55,115 nucleotides of DNA from Acidimicrobiales bacterium (GTDB taxonomy: Bacteria; Actinomycetota; Acidimicrobiia; Acidimicrobiales; MedAcidi-G1): NCBI GenBank assembly GCA_022452035.1, contig JAKURV010000014.1, positions 1-55,115 on the forward strand, given 5' to 3'. Numbering within the stretch: position 1 is the first letter of the stretch; the number at the start of each line of letters is the position of its first letter. Below are positions 26,027-33,394 of this stretch, piece after piece. Below the pieces are notes generated by a model that had not been told where the DNA came from, ran no database searches, and saw only the letters and a program-made list of their open reading frames with translations. The position numbers and the translations under genes were made by a program.

Positions 26027-28485
26027 GGTCCGTCCTCCGTGGTGACGGCTGGGACGGGATCGTCCCGTCGCCAGCGACGGCTGGGCAGCATCGACCACAC
26101 CCCGAGAGCCGCGGTGGCCAGCACCGTGATCTCACCCAGGGTGTCGAAGCCTCGGAAGTCGACAAGGATCACATTCACGATGTTGCGACCCTCTCCGCTC
26201 CGCCCGTTGGTGATTACCGACCCCTCCAGGCTGTGATCCTCGAAGAAGGTCCCAAGGGTCGGCGTGTCGTCGGCCCGCTGTTCTGCTGCGTGGCCGGCCA
26301 GCAGGGTCATCCAGCCGATAGACAGGCCGACGACGGAGGCCAGGGCCAGGCGGGGCAGGACCCGAACCCGCGGTCGTCGGTCGAGGGGAGGGAGCAGCCG
26401 GAGGACCAGCAGGAACAGGATCACTGAGATGATCTCGAACATGAGCTGGGTGAGGGCCAGGTCTGGGGCCTGGTAGAGGATGTAAAGGCCCACGACGGCA
26501 AAGCCGCTGGCTCCCAGCACCAGGACCCTGACGACGCGCTCCTCGACAAGGGGCAGGGCGATGGCCGTGGAGCACACCACGGCGCCGAGCAGGAGTCCGG
26601 TAGGGGACTCCAAGGGTGACATCGAGTCGGGGGGGCGCAGCATGTCTGGATCAACCCACGCCGCCCAGCCGATCCCCAGTAGCAGGGCCCCGAACACCAC
26701 CGTCAGATAGAGGCGAAGGTGGCCTGTCTGAACTGTGTGGAAGGCCCGGTGCCCACCGCGGAGGATGCCCCGGTAGGTGGCTGGCCAGAGGCTGCCATGG
26801 GGGTCGGCCCGCTCGCCTCGCAAACGGGGCGAGAGTCCGAGGGCCGTCCCACCGACGATGGCCATCGCCGAAAGGAGCAGCGGTAGGCCCGGGTGGAGGA
26901 ACGGCTCCCACGGCCAGGGGAGCCCATCTGCGAACGCTTCGGCATGCCGGTTCACTTCCAGCGGACGCGCTGCGGCGTTCCAGACCGGAGGGAGAAGCCC
27001 TCCGACGTACTGAAGAGCGACCAAGAGGGCTGCTGGTACCCACAGCAGAATCGACCAATGGTCGGTGGTTGGTCCACCGCTGACGGGAGCGCTCGGTGCC
27101 CTGTCGGGCTGTAGGCCCGGACCCCGACCAAAGATGGTGGTCGCCAGGCGGACGAAGATGGCCACGTTGCAGGCCGCTGCGACCACCCCAGCTGCACCAA
27201 CCAGGGCCAGGGCGGGCCGCCCGTCGGCAGCGTGCCGGACGGAGTCGAAGAACAGTTCCTTGGCCACGAAGCTGATGGTCCCGGGCCCCCCGGCCAGGGC
27301 GTAGCCGGCGAGCAGCAGGACCACCAATGAGGCCCGGATCCCCCCCCGGGACCGGTGCCAGAGGCCGAACAGGTCGGGAATCCGCCTGGCGCCAGCCAGC
27401 ACCCCGAGGGCGCCCGCTACAAGAAAGAGGGGCGCCTTGTAGAGGGCGTGGTTGGCAATTTGGGTCAGGTCCCAGTCAATGGCCGGGTCACCGTGGCCGG
27501 TGGTGGCACCGCCCATTCCGTAGGCGGCGACCAGGAGGCCCAGCTGGCTGACCGTGGTGTAGGCAAAGATCCTTTTCAGGTCGTGCTGGCGCAGGGCCAG
27601 GACGGCCCCCAGGATCATGGTGGTGGCGCCGATCGCTGTCACCAGCGGTACCCAGGCGGCCAGCACACCGAACACCGGGAGCATGCGGCCCACCAGGAAC
27701 ACCCCAGCTTTCACCATGGTGGCCGAGTGGAGGTAGGCCGATACCGGTGTCGGTGCCCGCATGGCTCCTGGCAGCCAGTCGTGCAGGGGCCACTGGGCAC
27801 TCTTGGCTGCCGCGCCCGCGAACATCATGACGAACGAAGCGGCCACCGCCCCGCTCGGGTCTAGGGTCGCTGCACCCCCGATGACCTCGCTCCACCGCCA
27901 GAGATCGGTGGTCCCGCCCAGGAGCAGGACCCCGCCCAGTAAAGACAGGCCGCCCAGGCCGGTAGTGGCGAAGGCCTGTAGGGCTCGGCGTCCTGCCTCG
28001 GGGTCGTCGCGGTCCCAGCCGATGAGGAGAAACGAGCTGATTGAGGTCATCTCCCAGAACAGGACGGTCAGCAGGAGGTGGTCGGCCAGAACGATGCCCA
28101 GCATGGCGGTGGTGAAGAATCCCAGTGTGGGTAGGAAACGGGCCAGCGCGGTGTCGTCCGGCCCAAAGAACGCGCGGCTGTACAGGACGACCAGGACGCC
28201 TACGCCGGCGATGAGGAGAGCGAAGAACGTTCCGAGGCCGTCGACAAGGAAGCTCACGTCGAGGTGGAGGCTGGGGACCCAGGCCAGGGAGTCGGTGGGC
28301 GTGCCGTCGGTAGATAGGCCGTGGCGCTGCAGGTGGACGGCCAGCAGTACCAGGGCCAGAACCGGGCCGGCCGCTGCCACGAGGGGCCGGGCAAGCGTCC
28401 GGCGACCGGGCAGCACCATGGAGGCCAGGCCGGCCAGGACGGGGGCGCCGACGGCCAGCAGGACCAGAGTCGGAGAGGCCATCAT
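26023..28485 (-). CDS. mnhA: Na+/H+ antiporter subunit A (NuoL-like)
   Basis: First gene and largest Mrp subunit, 820 residues from ATG 28485 (ATG 28482 follows directly). The N-terminal two thirds is NuoL-like: FWEMTSISSFLLIGWD (Glu), SAQWPLHDWLPGAMRAPTPVSAYLHSATMVKAG and the HALYKAPLFLVAGALG lysine helix. The last ~200 residues form the MrpA C-terminal part with ILYQAPDLALTQLMFEIISV and DFRGFDTLGEITVLATAALG. This is the full-length type with a separate mnhB (group 1 operon). It imports protons and exports Na+ (or K+), supporting pH and salt balance. Confidence 0.95.
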   Translation of the reverse strand: MMASPTLVLLAVGAPVLAGLASMVLPGRRTLARPLVAAAGPVLALVLLAVHLQRHGLSTDGTPTDSLAWVPSLHLDVSFLVDGLGTFFALLIAGVGVLVVLYSRAFFGPDDTALARFLPTLGFFTTAMLGIVLADHLLLTVLFWEMTSISSFLLIGWDRDDPEAGRRALQAFATTGLGGLSLLGGVLLLGGTTDLWRWSEVIGGAATLDPSGAVAASFVMMFAGAAAKSAQWPLHDWLPGAMRAPTPVSAYLHSATMVKAGVFLVGRMLPVFGVLAAWVPLVTAIGATTMILGAVLALRQHDLKRIFAYTTVSQLGLLVAAYGMGGATTGHGDPAIDWDLTQIANHALYKAPLFLVAGALGVLAGARRIPDLFGLWHRSRGGIRASLVVLLLAGYALAGGPGTISFVAKELFFDSVRHAADGRPALALVGAAGVVAAACNVAIFVRLATTIFGRGPGLQPDRAPSAPVSGGPTTDHWSILLWVPAALLVALQYVGGLLPPVWNAAARPLEVNRHAEAFADGLPWPWEPFLHPGLPLLLSAMAIVGGTALGLSPRLRGERADPHGSLWPATYRGILRGGHRAFHTVQTGHLRLYLTVVFGALLLGIGWAAWVDPDMLRPPDSMSPLESPTGLLLGAVVCSTAIALPLVEERVVRVLVLGASGFAVVGLYILYQAPDLALTQLMFEIISVILFLLVLRLLPPLDRRPRVRVLPRLALASVVGLSIGWMTLLAGHAAEQRADDTPTLGTFFEDHSLEGSVITNGRSGEGRNIVNVILVDFRGFDTLGEITVLATAALGVWSMLPSRRWRRDDPVPAVTTEDGP

Positions 28486-28592
28486 CACGGGGCACATTCT
28501 GGGCGCTGGTCCACGTTCGCGCGGGCATCGTTCCGCCCGGCACGTTGGTGCAGACTGGGAGTCAGACGGACACACGCGTTGGGAGTGATCCG

Positions 28593-29348
28593 ATGACCAG
28601 CACTGAGACGACCATGGCCCACCTGGACGAGGCTCAGGTGCGCGTCGATCTGGCAGCCTCCTTCCGCCTGGCGGCGGCTATGGAACTCCACGAGTCCGTG
28701 GCCAACCACTTCAGCGCCGCCGTGTCTGCTGACGGTCGGCGGTTTCTGTGCAACCCGAGATGGCGTCACTTCAGCCTTGTCCGGGCCAGCGAGCTCATCT
28801 TGTTGGACGCCGACGACCCGTCCACCATGGACCGTCCGGATGCCCCGGATCCGTCGGCCTGGTGCATCCACGGGGCCATACATGCCCGGATTCCGACGGC
28901 CCGGGCCGTGCTGCACTGCCACCCGCCATACGCTACGGCCCTGTGTGGACTGGCCGACCCGACCATCCCGCCGTTGGACCAGGCCACGGCCCGCTTCTGG
29001 GGCCGCACCGTCTACGACCAGGAGATGGCCGGTCCACCAGACGATCCGGCCGAGGGGGCCCGGGTGGCCGAGGCCCTGGTCGGCAACTCTGTGATGATGA
29101 TGGGAAACCACGGTGTGACGGTGGTTGGGGAGTCGGTGGCCCACGCCTTCGAGGACCTGTATTTCCTGGAGCGGGCGTGTCGGACCGTGGTCCTGGCCCT
29201 CAGCACGGGGCGGGAGCTGCGCCCCATGGACGACGATCTGGCCGATTCGGTGGTGCGCATGTGGACCCGGTTCACCGACCAGGGCGTGGCCCACTTCGCC
29301 GAGTTGAAGTCTCTGCTCGACCGGGACGACCCCTCCTACCGCGACTGA
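28593..29348 (+). CDS. Class II aldolase/adducin family protein
   Basis: 251 residues from ATG 28593 (GGGAG 8 bases upstream). Zinc-type site: HCHPPYATALCGL holds the His-x-His pair, and a further His is in ESVAHAFEDLYFLERA; GNHGVTVVGES is the family loop. The N-terminal VANHFSAAVSADGRRFLCNP replaces the usual GNISVR-type phosphate loop, so a phosphorylated sugar substrate is doubtful. Such members act in aldol cleavage or decarboxylation of non-sugar compounds. First of three tightly spaced genes, divergent from the Mrp operon across 107 bases. Confidence 0.88.
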   Translation: MTSTETTMAHLDEAQVRVDLAASFRLAAAMELHESVANHFSAAVSADGRRFLCNPRWRHFSLVRASELILLDADDPSTMDRPDAPDPSAWCIHGAIHARIPTARAVLHCHPPYATALCGLADPTIPPLDQATARFWGRTVYDQEMAGPPDDPAEGARVAEALVGNSVMMMGNHGVTVVGESVAHAFEDLYFLERACRTVVLALSTGRELRPMDDDLADSVVRMWTRFTDQGVAHFAELKSLLDRDDPSYRD

Positions 29349-29354
29349 TGGCCC

Positions 29355-29813
29355 GTGGCTGACGGGGTCGAGAGGCGGGCCGCTAATCGGGCCCTGCTGG
29401 AGCACGTCGTCTCGCTCTACGGCACCGACCGGGCCGGGGAGTTGGCCGGTTGCTACACAGAGGACTGGGTCCTGGAGTTGCCTTTCGGCGACCCGCCCCA
29501 GCGCCTCGTGGGCGCCGGCGAGATTCGGGACTACCTGGCGGGGCGTTCGGGCGCCTTCGTGTTCACCCTGCGGCTGACCGCCGTGCACGAGTGCGTGGAC
29601 CCTGACCTCCTGGTGGCCGAGTACGAGAGTGATGGCCACGTTTCCCACAACGGGAGGCCCTACCGCAATACCTACATCGGTCTGTGGCGCTTCCGGGATG
29701 GTCGAGTCTGCGGGGTTAAGGAGTTCCCCAACCCGATGGTGGCCGCCGAAGCCCTCGCCCTAGGGCCGGTCGATGAGCGGGGGGACGACCTCCCGGAGGA
29801 CGAAGAGGAGTGA
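29355..29813 (+). CDS. SnoaL-like/NTF2-fold protein
   Basis: 152 residues. An NTF2-like pattern: a helical start with CYTEDWVLELPFGDPP, a GAGEIRDYLAG helix, then long strands (FVFTLRLTAVHECVDPDLLVAEYES; YRNTYIGLWRFRDGRVCGVKEF, each quoted only in part here: YIGLWRFRDGRVCGVKEF). Relatives include ketosteroid isomerases and polyketide cyclases. The C-terminus is a Asp/Glu tail. GTG start 6 bases after the aldolase stop; overlaps the Rieske gene by 4 bases. Substrate unknown. Confidence 0.8.
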   Translation: MADGVERRAANRALLEHVVSLYGTDRAGELAGCYTEDWVLELPFGDPPQRLVGAGEIRDYLAGRSGAFVFTLRLTAVHECVDPDLLVAEYESDGHVSHNGRPYRNTYIGLWRFRDGRVCGVKEFPNPMVAAEALALGPVDERGDDLPEDEEE

Positions 29814-30586
29814 CGGCCCACCGACCGCCGTTCCCGGTCGGATGGTTCGCGGTGGCCGCCCTTGCTGATTTGCCGGTCGGCGCACTGTTGCCATTGGCCG
29901 CTTTCGGCCAGGACCTGGCCGTGGGGCGGACCACCGACGGGCGGACGCTGGTCACCCACTCGTTGTGTCCCCACCTAGGAGCCAACCTGGCTGCCGGCGG
30001 CCATATCGACGAGGATCAGGTGGTTTGTCCGCAGCACGGGTGGTGCTTTGGTCACGACGGGTCCTGTTTGTGGAGTGCTGGCGAGCCGGCTCCCGACACG
30101 GTCCGGTTGCGGGTCTGGCCGACCGTGGTGGCCGCCGGCACAGTGCTGGCCTACCACGGTCGGGATGGCGAAATCCCGTCGACCGGTCCGCCGCCGGTGG
30201 CCATGGAGGGTGTGGCGCGCGTCGAGTCCCGACAGGACCATCCGGAGGACATGCTGGTGGGCCTATTGCGGGCCGCCGGAGTGGCCGCCGGCGAGGCCGA
30301 CGGCGACAGTTGGTCGGCAACGGCTGGTGACGGGAACCCGATCGTGGTCCACGGCCCGGGCACCGTTGAGCACCGTGACGAAGGTGGCGGGGCCTCGGTC
30401 GTCTACGTCACCCCGGTCGATGGGTTCTCGGTAGCTGTGCGGTCGGCCGGTCTGGATCCTCCGCCCACTGTCGGTGACGGCGACCTTCCGGGCTTCCGAG
30501 ACTGGTACCGCCGCTTCGACCGGTCCTCGGCCCCGCGGACCCGGCCCGCCCGGTCAGGTCGTCGGGCCCGGTCACGGGAGGCTTGA
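29810..30586 (+). CDS. Rieske [2Fe-2S] protein without an oxygenase catalytic domain
   Basis: 258 residues. The N-terminal domain is a Rieske centre: LCPHLGANL and VCPQHGWCFG supply Cys-x-His and Cys-x2-His. The run-in FPVGWFAVAALADLPVG resembles Rieske oxygenases such as KshA. Beyond residue ~110 those enzymes carry a ~250-residue catalytic domain with a 2-His-1-carboxylate iron site; here only ~140 residues follow, with no such motif, ending in an Arg-rich tail. It may be an electron carrier or a diverged remnant. GTG start, coupled (GTGA) to the SnoaL-like gene. Confidence 0.83.
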   Translation: MTAHRPPFPVGWFAVAALADLPVGALLPLAAFGQDLAVGRTTDGRTLVTHSLCPHLGANLAAGGHIDEDQVVCPQHGWCFGHDGSCLWSAGEPAPDTVRLRVWPTVVAAGTVLAYHGRDGEIPSTGPPPVAMEGVARVESRQDHPEDMLVGLLRAAGVAAGEADGDSWSATAGDGNPIVVHGPGTVEHRDEGGGASVVYVTPVDGFSVAVRSAGLDPPPTVGDGDLPGFRDWYRRFDRSSAPRTRPARSGRRARSREA

Positions 30587-30592
30587 CCGGGT

Positions 30593-31723
30593 TCAGCCGG
30601 TCCGGCCCACGAAGCCCTCCATGCCGTAAGGGCGGTACGGCCCTACGAGGAGTTGCTCCAGGACGCCCAGGCCCACCCGATCGCCCAGGGTGGCTCGTAC
30701 CACGTGCTGGCAGTGCTGGTTCTCGAAGGCCTGGTCGTCCACCCCGGCCAGGTCCCACCTTTCGCCAGCCATGGCCAGCTCGCCCTTCCACGCCCCGTGG
30801 CCCCACTCGGGGTGGTGGTACCCGATGCCCTTCATCCGGAAGGTGAAGAGCTTCTCCAGGTGGACCTCGTGGCGGCTGCCGTCGTCGACGGCGCTGAACG
30901 CCAAGTTGGCCGACCGGACCATCCGGCTGCCCTCCTCGAAATCCAGGTGGTGTTCGTGGGACCGCATATGGCGGGTAGCCGGGTCCTCGATACCGGGGAG
31001 GTCGGCCAGCGTGTCGTAAGTAGGCATCAGGGCGCCGACGCTGGACAGGGGTCGGCCTAGGGAGTCTTCGAACAGTTGGTAGTGGAGGCAGAGGTCGTCG
31101 AAGTTCAACGGGGCCCACAGGAAGAACAGGCTGTTGCGGGCCGGCGGGGCGGGAGCGCCACGGGAGTCGCCACCGGCCAGTGGTCGGATGCCCCAGGACC
31201 GGTCCTTGGTGCCTCGGGTGGTAGCCGGGTCGAACTCCAGACGGCGACCGTCGACGTCGATCCAGCCGCTCCACCGTCCCATCTGGGCGAATCGGGTGGT
31301 GTCCATGGTTCGTCGGATAGCACCGCCCCAGTGGTGTCGGGGCTCCTCGACGTTTCCCGTCCGGCCCTCGAATGTGAGGTCGCAGGCAAACCCGGTCTCG
31401 TTGGGCTCCAACACCACCTGGCAGGACTTCATGGGTTCCAGCACCTCAAGCCGGAACGGCCCCACCTGCTGGTCGGCCGGGTCCCCTTCGGCCCGACACG
31501 AGGCGTGGAAGGCGTGCTGTACGCCGTCGACGATCACGCTCAGGCCGCAGTCTCGGATTCCGAGGTGCGGGTAGTAGGCGGTTCCGATCCCGAAGAACCG
31601 GTCGGCGTCGGTCGGGTAGCCGTTAAACCAATAGCGCTCGTATACGTCCTTGTCGCTGGACGCCGGGGTGGCGATGGGGTCCGGGGTTTGGTGGACGGGG
31701 TAGTCGTCGAACCTCGAGAGCAT
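30593..31723 (-). CDS. Uncharacterised protein, CrtC/AttH-like two-lipocalin type (DUF7064-like)
   Basis: 376 residues from ATG 31723; no signal peptide or membrane helix. Beta-rich, with repeated aromatic-Gly patterns. The central segment TTRGTKDRSWGIRPL matches the RDxSWG-type motif I associate with DUF7064/CrtC-like proteins, and FRMKGIGYHHPEWGHGAWKG recurs near the end. Such folds bind or hydrate hydrophobic lipids or terpenoids; no function is claimed. It converges on the Rieske gene with 6 bases between. The next gene upstream is 28 bases away on the same strand. Confidence 0.65.
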   Translation of the reverse strand: MLSRFDDYPVHQTPDPIATPASSDKDVYERYWFNGYPTDADRFFGIGTAYYPHLGIRDCGLSVIVDGVQHAFHASCRAEGDPADQQVGPFRLEVLEPMKSCQVVLEPNETGFACDLTFEGRTGNVEEPRHHWGGAIRRTMDTTRFAQMGRWSGWIDVDGRRLEFDPATTRGTKDRSWGIRPLAGGDSRGAPAPPARNSLFFLWAPLNFDDLCLHYQLFEDSLGRPLSSVGALMPTYDTLADLPGIEDPATRHMRSHEHHLDFEEGSRMVRSANLAFSAVDDGSRHEVHLEKLFTFRMKGIGYHHPEWGHGAWKGELAMAGERWDLAGVDDQAFENQHCQHVVRATLGDRVGLGVLEQLLVGPYRPYGMEGFVGRTG

Positions 31724-31751
31724 GGTGGTGGTCCCGTCCCGGGAGCGTCGG

Positions 31752-32522
31752 CTAGGCGGCCGACCGGGGGCCACCCCGCTCGCCGGGCCAGCGCGAGCCA
31801 CCGATCGTGTCGGCGTACGGCCAGAAAGCGTCAGGGTCCAGTGGTCCGGCATTGGTGATCTCCCGCTTCTTGTGCAGGGACGTCACCAGGCGGGCCTCCA
31901 CGATGTCCTCGACCGGGAGCAGCTCGGTGTACGGGTCCCAGGGGCTCTCCCGAAGTATCAGGTCACCTTCCAGGGCCTCGACATGAACCGGCTCGCTGAC
32001 CTGTCGCACGTGGACCACGTGAGGCGGGTAGTCCCACTGCCTCTCTGCTCCTCCGACGGCCCGCGAGTACTTGGTCCACCACTCGTTGTGCTCAAGGTCA
32101 GTGCCGTCCGTTGGGACCTCTCCGGTGACCGTGCCCCGGTACTCCAGGAACGTGTAGCCCTGGTGGGTGCAGGTGGCCTCAATCCGGTCACCCAGGCGGA
32201 AGTAGCGGATGGAGCAAGGGAACTTGGGTTGCCCGTTGGTCTCGGCGCTAATGAAGATGGCCGCCTCCTGGTCGATGCCGATGCCGAGCGAATATTGGCC
32301 CACGACGCCGTTCCAGGAGGCGTCGACCTTGGTGGAGACGCCGTACTCGGGCTCACCGCGGATGGGAACACAGTAGATACCGAGGTGGACGTCGGGGCTT
32401 CCCACCGGGTCGATTCCCGGCGGGAGGAGGGCGGCTACCCGGTCCGGGTCGGTCCGATAGGTGATGTTCAACTTCGGATGGGCGGCGATCTCGCCGGGTC
32501 TGGCGGTAGGGGCGTCGTTCAC
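31752..32522 (-). CDS. Acetoacetate decarboxylase-like protein
   Basis: 256 residues from GTG 32522 (GGAGA upstream). ADC-fold pattern: LNITYRTDPDRVAALLPPGI at the start, LGIYCVPIRGEP, and ETNGQPKFPCSIRYF where Lys100 sits at the place of the Schiff-base Lys (PK motif) of acetoacetate decarboxylase. Family members include true decarboxylases and others acting on beta-keto or enol compounds. The gene is followed by the CrtC-like gene, probably one transcript. Confidence 0.75.
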   Translation of the reverse strand: MNDAPTARPGEIAAHPKLNITYRTDPDRVAALLPPGIDPVGSPDVHLGIYCVPIRGEPEYGVSTKVDASWNGVVGQYSLGIGIDQEAAIFISAETNGQPKFPCSIRYFRLGDRIEATCTHQGYTFLEYRGTVTGEVPTDGTDLEHNEWWTKYSRAVGGAERQWDYPPHVVHVRQVSEPVHVEALEGDLILRESPWDPYTELLPVEDIVEARLVTSLHKKREITNAGPLDPDAFWPYADTIGGSRWPGERGGPRSAA

Positions 32523-32607
32523 GGGGTCTCCGGTTGTTAGTCGGGGTGGGCCCACAGCCTGTCCGACCCTCGGGTCCGAGGCCCAATCGGTCCTCAGCCG
32601 CCGGCCG

Positions 32608-32814
32608 TCAGGTGCGTCGGTGCCGCTCCTGCTTGGTGGCCAACTGTTCGGCAATCCGGGCGTCGTTGCGTTGCACGGCCGTCTTGGCCACCACCATGAC
32701 CAGCTGGACGAAGGTGAAGATGATGGACAGTGCCACCAGGACCGGCCAGCCGAGGACCAGGCCGACTACCAGGGCGAGCAGTCCGGCGGCCGTGGAGACG
32801 ATCACGGGGCGCAC
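32608..32814 (-). CDS. Small two-helix membrane protein
   Basis: 68 residues from GTG 32814: two hydrophobic helices (about 4-24 VIVSTAAGLLALVVGLVLGW and 25-45) followed by a basic tail (QERHRRT). Not recognised. It lies 25 bases after the MarR gene on the same strand and 85 bases before the decarboxylase-like gene, so may be co-transcribed with marR. Confidence 0.65.
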   Translation of the reverse strand: MRPVIVSTAAGLLALVVGLVLGWPVLVALSIIFTFVQLVMVVAKTAVQRNDARIAEQLATKQERHRRT

Positions 32815-32839
32815 CCTACGGTATGGCTCCGGGCGGCAG

Positions 32840-33340
32840 TCAGAAGTCGCCGGCTTCCCGGCGGAGGTCGACTAGGGCGCCCTCCGCCCGAGCCAGGTCG
32901 GCTGGCGACATCCCCTCCAAGCCGAAGCCGATCTCGGCCAGGGCGTCGGCCGCCTGGACAACTCGACGTCGTCCAGCGGGCGTGATTCGGGCCAGGGTGG
33001 TACGCCGGTCCGTGGGGTGGGGGATCCGGTCCACCAGGCCATCGACCTCCAGACGGTCGACAGTGTTGGTGATGCTGGTCGGGTGGACCTGGAGCCGGTC
33101 GCCGACCTTGCCCAGGGGCAGCGCCCCCGTACGGCTGAACGCCAGGAGGGCCAGGGCTTCGAACCGGCTAAAGGTGAGGCCGAGCGGCTCAAGGGCGGCG
33201 TTGATCCGCCGTAGCAGGATCTGATGGGCCCGGGTGATTGCCGTGGCGGTAGCCATTTGGTTGGTGGCACCCCATTCGTGGGCGTCCCAGTTCCGGCGGG
33301 CCTCGGCGATCGGGTCAAAGGGGAGGCGCACGCCGGCCAT
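32840..33340 (-). CDS. MarR family transcriptional regulator
   Basis: 166-residue winged-helix regulator: dimer helix, FSRFEALALLAFSRTGALPLGKVGDRL, recognition helix VHPTSITNTVDRLEVDGLV and wing RIPHPTDRRTTLARITPAGRR. It is divergent from the acyl-CoA mutase operon with only 53 bases between starts, covering the mutase promoter, so it probably regulates that operon, perhaps sensing an acyl-CoA or acid. A weak dyad TTGG-N15-CCAA (33358-33380) overlaps the mutase -35. Confidence 0.9.
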   Translation of the reverse strand: MAGVRLPFDPIAEARRNWDAHEWGATNQMATATAITRAHQILLRRINAALEPLGLTFSRFEALALLAFSRTGALPLGKVGDRLQVHPTSITNTVDRLEVDGLVDRIPHPTDRRTTLARITPAGRRRVVQAADALAEIGFGLEGMSPADLARAEGALVDLRREAGDF

Positions 33341-33357
33341 GCTAGCGAAGTCATCGG

Positions 33358-33394
33358 TTGGCAGATAGTCGGAAGTCCAAGTATTATGGAACCA
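33358..33394 (+). promoter_or_regulatory. Promoter of the acyl-CoA mutase operon, probably leaderless
   Basis: TTGGCA (33358-33363), 18-base spacer, TATTAT (33382-33387). Transcription would start about seven bases after TATTAT, which is the A of the ATG at 33394. No ribosome site precedes the ATG. A leaderless mRNA, common in actinobacteria, fits all three observations. Confidence 0.65.

Noticed and set aside
28485-29648. Minus-strand ORF of 387 codons opposite the aldolase
   Set aside because: Antisense shadow; the plus-strand aldolase has metal-site motifs and a ribosome site.
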